In this document: one piece after another, positions 58,577 through 64,000 of the stretch
Position numbering within the stretch: position 1 is the first letter of the stretch
Layout of the letters: each line of letters starts with the position of its first letter
Assembly (NCBI RefSeq): GCF_028898945.1
Contig: NZ_CP118607.1
Location: forward strand, 558,001-622,000
Direction of reading: 5' to 3'
Source of the DNA: Pseudomonas sp. PSKL.D1
GTDB lineage: Bacteria; Pseudomonadota; Gammaproteobacteria; Pseudomonadales; Pseudomonadaceae
DNA: 64,000 nucleotides
The notes under the pieces: model-generated
Databases searched by the model: none
The model's input: only the letters and a program-made list of their open reading frames with translations
What the model was told of the DNA's origin: nothing
Program-made: the position numbers and the translations under genes

Positions 58577-59290
58577 ATGATGAAATTTCTGCGCCTTCCA
58601 TTTGCGCTGTTGATGACGGGCTTGCTGGGCTTGAGCGGATGCAGCATGCATCAGCCAGTCGCCCTGTATCAGCTCGACAGCGGTGATCCTGGCCAGCCTT
58701 CGCAGAGCGCGGGCATGGCCGTGGTGCTCGGCCCGGTATCGGTTGCCGACTATTTGCAGCGTGAAACATTCCTGCAGCGTCAGCCTGATGGCAGCCTGAG
58801 TTCGGCGACCGACGGTCGTTGGGCTGGCAGCTTGTCGGCAGACATCGACCAGTTGCTGGTGCGTCAGCTGGCTTGGCGTTTGGACAGCCAGCGCGTGGTT
58901 CTGGCGCCGGCCAGCACCGGCTTCTCGCCGGACGTTCAGGTGCTGCTGTCGATTACCCGTCTGGACTCGGGCAAAAACCAGCCAGCGATCCTCGACGCCC
59001 AGTGGCGTTTGCTGGACCGCCGCGGCCATGTGCGTGATAACCGCATCGTCCACCTTGAGCAGCCGCACGAGGGCACTGAGTCTTCGCAGGTGCAGGCACA
59101 AGGGCAATTATTGCAGAAGTTGGCCGAGCAGTTGAGCACGGCGCTCAAGCCGCTGGCCAATCAGCCCGCCATTGCTGAGGAAACGCCGAAGAAGCCTGCT
59201 GCACCGGTGCAGGTGAAGAAGGCGCCGGAGAAGTCGAAGATCCCGATGGCTTCGCCGATTCGTACGGATATGGAAGTCTATCGGTTCTGA
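58577..59290 (+). CDS. PqiC/YmbA-type transport-associated lipoprotein
   Basis: This 237-residue protein has a lipoprotein signal (LLMTGLLGLSGCSM) and an ABC-transport auxiliary domain: YQLDSGDPGQ, VVLGPVSVADYLQRETFLQR, GRWAGSLSADIDQLLVRQLA. The family includes PqiC, the outer-membrane lipoprotein partner of MCE-type lipid transport, though no MCE gene is adjacent. The C-terminal tail is rich in Lys and Pro (about 200-237). ATG 58577 or 58580 is the start. An intrinsic terminator follows. Confidence 0.8.
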   Translation: MMKFLRLPFALLMTGLLGLSGCSMHQPVALYQLDSGDPGQPSQSAGMAVVLGPVSVADYLQRETFLQRQPDGSLSSATDGRWAGSLSADIDQLLVRQLAWRLDSQRVVLAPASTGFSPDVQVLLSITRLDSGKNQPAILDAQWRLLDRRGHVRDNRIVHLEQPHEGTESSQVQAQGQLLQKLAEQLSTALKPLANQPAIAEETPKKPAAPVQVKKAPEKSKIPMASPIRTDMEVYRF

Positions 59291-59306
59291 TAGTTCTTCT
59301 ACCCAC

Positions 59307-59336
59307 AAAAAAGCCCGCATCATTGCGGGCTTTTTT
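59307..59336 (+). terminator. Intrinsic terminator after the PqiC-like gene
   Basis: Stem GCCCGCA/TGCGGGC with flanking A6 and T6 runs. The symmetry would let it stop transcription from both sides. Confidence 0.92.
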
Positions 59337-59341
59337 GTATC

Positions 59342-59477
59342 TGGCGGGGGCTGCTTTGCAGCCCTTTCGCGACACAAGGCCGCTCCCACATAGTCCGCAT
59401 AAGCCCGGGGATACAGGGCTTGCGCCATCCGTGTGGGAGCGGCCTTGTGTCGCGAAAGGGCCGCAAAGCGGCCCCGG
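59342..59477. repeat. REP pair between the PqiC-like gene and the YtjB-like gene
   Basis: Large inverted array with GCAGCCCTTTCGCGACACAA and TGTGTCGCGAAAGGGCCGC as arms. It closes the convergent gap. Confidence 0.8.
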
Positions 59478-59487
59478 CAATCTCGGA

Positions 59488-60957
59488 TCAGGCCCGACGC
59501 TCGTGCATCCGCGCCAACTGCCGCTCCAGCATCGACGGATAAGGCTCCATCAAGCGCTCGACACAGCAGGCCCCTTCAGGGCTGGCAATCGGCCGAATCC
59601 GCGCGCGCTGGCGAATCAGCGCATCGTCACTGATCTGGCGCTCCACCAGCAGCAGGTTGCGGCTATGTTGCGACAAAGCCAAGGCATCCTGAGCCTTCTC
59701 GGCCATCAACAGGTCAACCTGCTCCAGCCCCTGCAAGTCATCACCCAGGGCCAGGCCCAGTTGCAGTTGCAGGGTAATGCCGCTGTCGGCAACCTCAATC
59801 TGCAGGGCATGGCCCAAGGCGCGCAGCAGTTCGCCACAGCAAATGGCGTTGGTCAGGTAATCCTCGCCACAATCGCGGCTGTGGAACAGCAGCAGTGTGC
59901 TGCCATCGTTCAGGGTGTGGGTTTCACCTTCGTACAGCGAGGCAGCATGCTCAAGGCAGTCGCGGTAGCGCTCCAGCAATTCGGTCAGGCGAGTGCGGGG
60001 CAGGCGGCGCAGTTGTTCCTGTGAGCCCAGCTGAACGGCCAGCACGGCTGTGCTCTGTGGCTCGTCAGATTCGACTGCGGCAGCTTTTGGCGGCGTTTCG
60101 TCGTCCAGCAGGCCGGCGAACGCTTCGTCATCGTCTTCGTCATCCTGTGCAACCACGCTAGCGCGAGGATTAGCTTTGGCGGCCGGAGCAACGTCGTGCC
60201 GGTCGTCGAATTCGTCCTCGTCCTCGTACTCTTCCTCTTCCTCCGGCTCGGGCTCCGGAGGTGGCGGCGGCGCCAGGCGAGCGTGCAGTTGGCGAGCGAT
60301 GTCGCCGATCTCGTCCTGGCGGTCGATGGCCGGTGTGTAAGGGTGCGGGTCGCGCAGCCATACCCGCAGTTGCAGCAGCGGCAAGGTAATGTGGCGCCCT
60401 TGGCGCAAGCTCAGGCTCAAGGCCAGCGCCAGCAGGATGGCGGCGAGAATGCCCATGCTCTGCAGGCTGATCAGCATCGGCTGCTGGAACTGGCTCATGT
60501 CCAGGCTGATGCGCAGTTGCCCGGCCGTCACGTCCTGGAAGGTGATCTTGGTCTGGTACAGGCCTTCGGCTTCACCCAGCAAGCTGTTGCGTGGACGCTG
60601 GCCGGCTTCGGCGAGGATGCGGTTGTCCACGCTGTAGATGGCCGCATGGGCCACCAGCGGGTTTTTCACCAGATTGCCCAGCAGTACGTTGAGGCTGAGG
60701 ATGTCGTTGGACACCAGCAGCTCGGTTGCCGACGTGGCAGTCTGGGTTGTGAGGCTCTGGCCAAGGGCGTCCGCCTGCTCGTGCATGGCCTGCTTGAACT
60801 GCAGGCCCATCACGCAGGCATAGATCACCAGCGCCAAGGCCACCAGGAAAATGTTGGTGGTGGCGATGCGCAGTGCCAGAGGTACGCGACGTTGGCGCAG
60901 GGCACGGAAGATCATGAGGAAGAAGTTGTCGGTTTTGACGGGCGTGGGCCGGTTCAC
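59488..60957 (-). CDS. YtjB/AhpA-family membrane protein with extended C-terminal region
   Basis: This 489-residue protein has one membrane helix at about 28-50 (NIFLVALALVIYACVMGL), a periplasmic sensor-like domain and a second helix at about 165-185. An acidic, Pro/Glu-rich linker follows (PPPPPEPEPEEEEEYEDED, about 225-250), then a C-terminal domain of about 190 residues. It is divergent from serB, as ytjB (smp) is in E. coli, but E. coli YtjB is only about 210 residues, so the C-terminal half is extra. That half (AVLAVQLGSQEQLRRLPRTRLTEL, LLFHSRDCGEDYLTNAICCGELLRALGH) resembles an adenylate-cyclase-like fold without obvious catalytic residues. Confidence 0.75.
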   Translation of the reverse strand: MNRPTPVKTDNFFLMIFRALRQRRVPLALRIATTNIFLVALALVIYACVMGLQFKQAMHEQADALGQSLTTQTATSATELLVSNDILSLNVLLGNLVKNPLVAHAAIYSVDNRILAEAGQRPRNSLLGEAEGLYQTKITFQDVTAGQLRISLDMSQFQQPMLISLQSMGILAAILLALALSLSLRQGRHITLPLLQLRVWLRDPHPYTPAIDRQDEIGDIARQLHARLAPPPPPEPEPEEEEEYEDEDEFDDRHDVAPAAKANPRASVVAQDDEDDDEAFAGLLDDETPPKAAAVESDEPQSTAVLAVQLGSQEQLRRLPRTRLTELLERYRDCLEHAASLYEGETHTLNDGSTLLLFHSRDCGEDYLTNAICCGELLRALGHALQIEVADSGITLQLQLGLALGDDLQGLEQVDLLMAEKAQDALALSQHSRNLLLVERQISDDALIRQRARIRPIASPEGACCVERLMEPYPSMLERQLARMHERRA

Positions 60958-61055
60958 AGAGCGCGGCTCTTAATGGCATAAAAGTGTTGCGCAGTATAGC
61001 GAGCTGTGTTTGGTCGGCAAAGTATCGTTGGCACCCGATGGTCATGGAAAATCGG

Positions 61056-61061
61056 TAGAAT
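61056..61061 (+). promoter_or_regulatory. Candidate -10 element of serB
   Basis: TAGAAT at 61056-61061 fits a sigma-70 -10 element. It overlaps an in-frame ATG (61060), so if it is real the latter cannot be the start and GTG 61093 is used. No good -35 at standard spacing was found. Confidence 0.4.
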
Positions 61062-61092
61062 GCGCATTTTTCATCGAAGTCGGAGCCAGGTT

Positions 61093-62307
61093 GTGCGCGA
61101 AATCGTCCTGATCAACATCACCGGTGAGGACCGTCCCGGTCTCACTGCAGCCATCACCGGCGTCCTGCTCCAGGGTGGTGTGAACATCCTCGACATTGGC
61201 CTGGCGGTCATGCATGGCACCTTGTCGTTCGGCATTCTGGTCGACATCCCGGACAACGAAGTGGCTACCAGCCTGCTGCAAAGCGTGCAGTCCAAGGCTC
61301 ATGAGTTGAATCTGCAGGCCCGCTACACGCCGATTTCCGAAGCAGATTACCAGCACTGGGCCGATGGCCAAGGCGAAGCGCGGCACATCGTGACCCTGCT
61401 CAGCCGCAAGATCACCCCTGAGCAATTGCAGCGTGTGAGTGCCGCCATCAGCCAGTACGGCCTGACCATTGAGCGTATCGAGCGCCTGTCTGCGCGCGTT
61501 GCGCTGGACGCCCAGTGCGACAAGAGCCGGGCAGCGCTGGAAATTTCGGTGCGCGGTGTGCCGAGCGATGTTCAGGCACTGCGTGCAGACTTCTTCGCGC
61601 TGGCTGAAGAGCTGGGTATCGATATCGCCTTCCAGAAAGATGACCTGTTCCGCCGCAACCGCCGCCTGGCGGTGTTCGACATGGACTCGACCCTGATCGA
61701 AGCCGAAGTCATCGACGAACTGGCCAAGGCGGCCGGTGTAGGCGAGCAGGTGGCTGCAATCACCGAGCGCGCGATGCGTGGCGAGCTGGATTTCCGTGCC
61801 AGCTTCAAGGAGCGCATGGCGCTGCTCAAAGGGCTGGATGTGAGCGTACTGGACGAAATTGGTGCGTCTCTTCGCCTGACCGAGGGCGCCGAGAACCTGT
61901 TCGCCGAACTCAAGCGCATGGGCTACAAAACAGCCATCCTGTCGGGCGGCTTTACCTACTTTGCCAAGCAGGTACAGGCCCGCCTGGGTATCGACTACGT
62001 ATTTGCCAATGAGTTGGAAGTGGTCGACGGCAAGGTAACCGGGGTGGCGGTAGAGCCGATCGTGGATGCCCAGCGCAAGGCGGACTTGCTGCAGCAATTG
62101 GCTAACGAGCAAGGGCTGCAACTGGACCAGACGATTGCGGTGGGTGACGGTGCCAACGACCTGCCGATGCTGTCGCTGGCCGGGTTGGGTGTAGCCTTCC
62201 GCGCCAAGCCGCTGGTGCGTCAGTCGGCCAAGCAGGCGATTTCCACCTTGGGGCTGGATGGCGTGCTGTATCTGCTGGGCTTGCGTGATCGCGACGCCCG
62301 CGGCTGA
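61093..62307 (+). CDS. serB: Phosphoserine phosphatase SerB with N-terminal ACT domains
   Basis: This 404-residue enzyme carries out the last step of serine synthesis. Two ACT-type domains occupy about 1-175 (REIVLINITGEDRPGLTAAITG). The HAD phosphatase domain follows, with nucleophile Asp in LAVFDMDSTLIEAEVIDELA, SGGFTYFAKQV and GDGANDLPMLSLAGLGVAF. GTG 61093 gives the canonical N-terminus with GGAG upstream. A frame extending to 61006 has no ribosome site. Confidence 0.94.
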   Translation: MREIVLINITGEDRPGLTAAITGVLLQGGVNILDIGLAVMHGTLSFGILVDIPDNEVATSLLQSVQSKAHELNLQARYTPISEADYQHWADGQGEARHIVTLLSRKITPEQLQRVSAAISQYGLTIERIERLSARVALDAQCDKSRAALEISVRGVPSDVQALRADFFALAEELGIDIAFQKDDLFRRNRRLAVFDMDSTLIEAEVIDELAKAAGVGEQVAAITERAMRGELDFRASFKERMALLKGLDVSVLDEIGASLRLTEGAENLFAELKRMGYKTAILSGGFTYFAKQVQARLGIDYVFANELEVVDGKVTGVAVEPIVDAQRKADLLQQLANEQGLQLDQTIAVGDGANDLPMLSLAGLGVAFRAKPLVRQSAKQAISTLGLDGVLYLLGLRDRDARG

Positions 62308-62317
62308 TCTGAAATTA

Positions 62318-62380
62318 TCGCGGCTGAAGCCGCTCCTACAGGTGATCGCAAACCTTTGTAGGAGCGGCTTTAGCCGCGAT
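62318..62380. repeat. REP pair between serB and psd
   Basis: TCGCGGCTGAAGCCGCTCCT and its mirror GTAGGAGCGGCTTTAGCCGC lie in the convergent gap. A GGGCTGCAACGCAGCCC hairpin follows just before psd ends. Confidence 0.8.
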
Positions 62381-62407
62381 GGGCTGCAACGCAGCCCCGA
62401 CAATCCA

Positions 62408-63271
62408 TCAGGCTTGCGCAGGCACCGCCAGCAACTCACCCATACGCGTCGCCGACCCGGCCCCCATATTCTCTGCCCATTTCACCTGCTCTGGCCCAAA
62501 CAGCACGATGGCCGTGGAGCCCAGCTTGAAGCGGCCCAGCTCCGCACCTTTCTCCAGGTGAATCTGCGCACGGCTGCCTTCGTCATAACGGAAGGTCTTC
62601 AGCTCACGTTTCGGCGGGGTGACCAAACCGGCCCATACCGTCTCGATCGACGCCACGATCATCGCGCCTACCAGCACCACGGCCATTGGCCCGCGTTCAG
62701 TATCAAACAGGCACACCACCCGCTCATTGCGGGCAAACAGCTCAGGCACGTTTTCAGCAGTAGTCTGGTTGACCGAGAACAGGCGGCCGGGCACGTAGAC
62801 CATTTCGCGCAGGGTGCCAGCCAGCGGCATGTGCACGCGGTGGTAGTCCTTGGGCGACAGGTAGATGGTGGCAAATTCGCCACCCATGAACGGCGCTGCC
62901 AGTGCCGGGTCGCCACCCAGCAGTTCCAGCGCACTGAAACTGTGGCCTTTGGCCTGGAAGATGCGGCCGTGTTCGATCGGGCCCAATTGGCTGACTGCGC
63001 CGTCGGCCGGGCACAGGATTGCGCCGGGGGTTTCATCCAGCGGGCGCGCACCCGGCTTGAGGGCGCGGGTGAAGAAAGCGTTGAAGTGCTCGTAGGCGGT
63101 AAGGTCTTCGACCAGCGCTTCACTCATGTTCACCTGGTAGCGCTTGGCAAACCAGGCGGTGAAAGCGTTTTTGAACCAGCGTACGCGGCATTCGGCGACG
63201 CAGCCGGCCAGCCGTGACAGCAAGTGATGCGGCAGCAGGTACTGGCTGATGATGAACAGACGGGATTTCAT
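62408..63271 (-). CDS. psd: Phosphatidylserine decarboxylase proenzyme
   Basis: This 287-residue inner-membrane enzyme makes phosphatidylethanolamine. The LGST self-cleavage site is present (FKLGSTAIVLF, pyruvoyl-forming Ser near 252), and the YHRVHMP stretch contains the conserved catalytic His. The N-terminal half has a hydrophobic start and VRWFKNAFTAWFAKRY. Length is normal. It lies nine bases after the rhodanese gene on the same strand and probably shares its transcript. Confidence 0.96.
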   Translation of the reverse strand: MKSRLFIISQYLLPHHLLSRLAGCVAECRVRWFKNAFTAWFAKRYQVNMSEALVEDLTAYEHFNAFFTRALKPGARPLDETPGAILCPADGAVSQLGPIEHGRIFQAKGHSFSALELLGGDPALAAPFMGGEFATIYLSPKDYHRVHMPLAGTLREMVYVPGRLFSVNQTTAENVPELFARNERVVCLFDTERGPMAVVLVGAMIVASIETVWAGLVTPPKRELKTFRYDEGSRAQIHLEKGAELGRFKLGSTAIVLFGPEQVKWAENMGAGSATRMGELLAVPAQA

Positions 63272-63280
63272 GCAGGTTCC

Positions 63281-64000
63281 TTAAACTTCTACAGGCGTGT
63301 CCGGGTGGTTGCCCCATTCGCTCCACGAGCCGGCATAAGCCTTGACGCGCGGGTAGCCGAGGGCTTTGGCCACCAGGTAAGTGAAACCGGAGCGGCGGTG
63401 GGTTTGGCAGTGGGTGATCACTTCCTTGTCGGGGGTGATGCCCAGTTGCTGCAGGACTTCGGCTATGTCCTTGCGGATGCGCAGGTGGTCGTTGAGGTCC
63501 ATACCGGCGGTCCATTCGAAATTGACCGCACCGGGGATGTGTCCGCCCTTGGCGGCCAGCACTTTCTCGCCACTGAATTCCTGCGGGGCGCGGGCGTCCC
63601 AGATGGCCAGGTCATCGGCGCCAAGGCGGCTTTGCACGTATTCTCGGGTGGCCGTGGGTTCGCCATGTACGCGCAAGCTTACTTGCGTGTTGGCCGGCGC
63701 GGGTACGTCCGCCGAGAGTTTGTCCGCCGGCCAGGCCTGGATGCCGCCGTTCAGGTAGTGGTACTGCTTGTGCCCGATCACATCGAGCATCCAGATGAAA
63801 CGCCCGGCCCAGCCACCGCCTTCATCGTCATACACCACATAAACGGCGTTATCGCGGTGGCCGAGTTCGCTGAACAACTTTTCCAGGTCGGTCAAGGCAG
63901 GCAGCAGGCCGGGAGCTGGCGGCTGGCCCAGCTGGGTGCGTTTGCCTTCGACGAAGCGGGCACCGGGGATGTGCCCGCTGACGTAGCGGTTGGCGCTACT
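63281..64000 (-). CDS. rhdA: Rhodanese (thiosulfate sulfurtransferase), N-terminus outside the window
   Basis: This tandem-rhodanese protein transfers sulfur from thiosulfate to cyanide or another acceptor through a persulfide on Cys. The active loop CQTHRRSG near the C-terminus matches RhdA-type enzymes. The frame continues past 63895 to the window edge with convincing rhodanese sequence (YVSGHIPGARFVEGKRTQLG), so the gene is incomplete here and an internal TTG at 63895 is not the start. The order rhodanese-psd is shared with P. aeruginosa rhdA-psd (recalled). Confidence 0.9.
   Translation of the reverse strand, partial: SSANRYVSGHIPGARFVEGKRTQLGQPPAPGLLPALTDLEKLFSELGHRDNAVYVVYDDEGGGWAGRFIWMLDVIGHKQYHYLNGGIQAWPADKLSADVPAPANTQVSLRVHGEPTATREYVQSRLGADDLAIWDARAPQEFSGEKVLAAKGGHIPGAVNFEWTAGMDLNDHLRIRKDIAEVLQQLGITPDKEVITHCQTHRRSGFTYLVAKALGYPRVKAYAGSWSEWGNHPDTPVEV

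Noticed and set aside
61060..61092. In-frame ATG at 61060 as the serB start
   Set aside because: It overlaps a likely -10 element, lacks a ribosome site and adds residues not typical of SerB; GTG 61093 fits better.

Overview
The window is chromosomal DNA of a Pseudomonas of the P. putida group. The evidence is the high GC content, the many P. putida-type REP palindromes between genes, the protein sequences, and a gene order that matches what I remember of P. putida KT2440 (fda-cfcR through putA-putP, LPS core genes, msbA-hldE, waaA, tolC/thiC, parE-parC, serB, psd, rhodanese). It was read by eye without database searches, so product names rest on recognised motifs and synteny.

Bases 1-7.5 kb hold the 3' part of class II fructose-bisphosphate aldolase, the c-di-GMP response regulator CfcR, a YgjP-like metalloprotease, a small winged-helix protein, and a catabolic-looking cluster (YheO/DauR-type regulator, PLP dehydratase, ornithine-cyclodeaminase-like reductase, solute-binding protein). 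Bases 7.5-18.6 kb are mostly on the minus strand: a FUSC membrane protein, a YhiN-type flavoprotein, the helicase DbpA, a DHA2-type MFS exporter, a second TldD/PmbA-type protease pair and a large acyl-CoA dehydrogenase.

Bases 18.7-19.6 kb are an AT-richer insert. It holds a two-gene minus-strand operon: a 57-aa protein followed directly by a 200-aa protein with an apparent H-Y-E ADP-ribosyltransferase signature. This is my best candidate for an undescribed toxin-antitoxin or defence module. Next come putA and putP, divergent around a 358-bp region with seven GTTGCA PutA-type operator motifs, then rlmJ.

Bases 26.7-38 kb are a lipopolysaccharide core block with strong translational coupling: carbamoyltransferase, glycosyltransferases, Mig-14, DnpA, Ssg, an InaA/WaaP-like kinase, MsbA and HldE. 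Bases 38-45 kb hold a degenerate Nudix-like protein, an aldo/keto reductase coupled to an FAD oxidoreductase, an SMR transporter divergent from a LysR regulator, waaA and tolC.

Bases 45.4-49.7 kb hold a TPP riboswitch, thiC, the HMP transporter gene cytX and a DUF3298-type lipoprotein. Bases 49.9-59.3 kb are the conserved nudF-yqiB-cpdA-yqiA-parE block, extended by a phytase-like esterase, a membrane retropepsin, parC and a PqiC-like lipoprotein. The window closes with an extended YtjB/AhpA-family membrane protein divergent from serB, then psd and a partial rhodanese. I saw no tRNA, rRNA, CRISPR array, insertion sequence or prophage.
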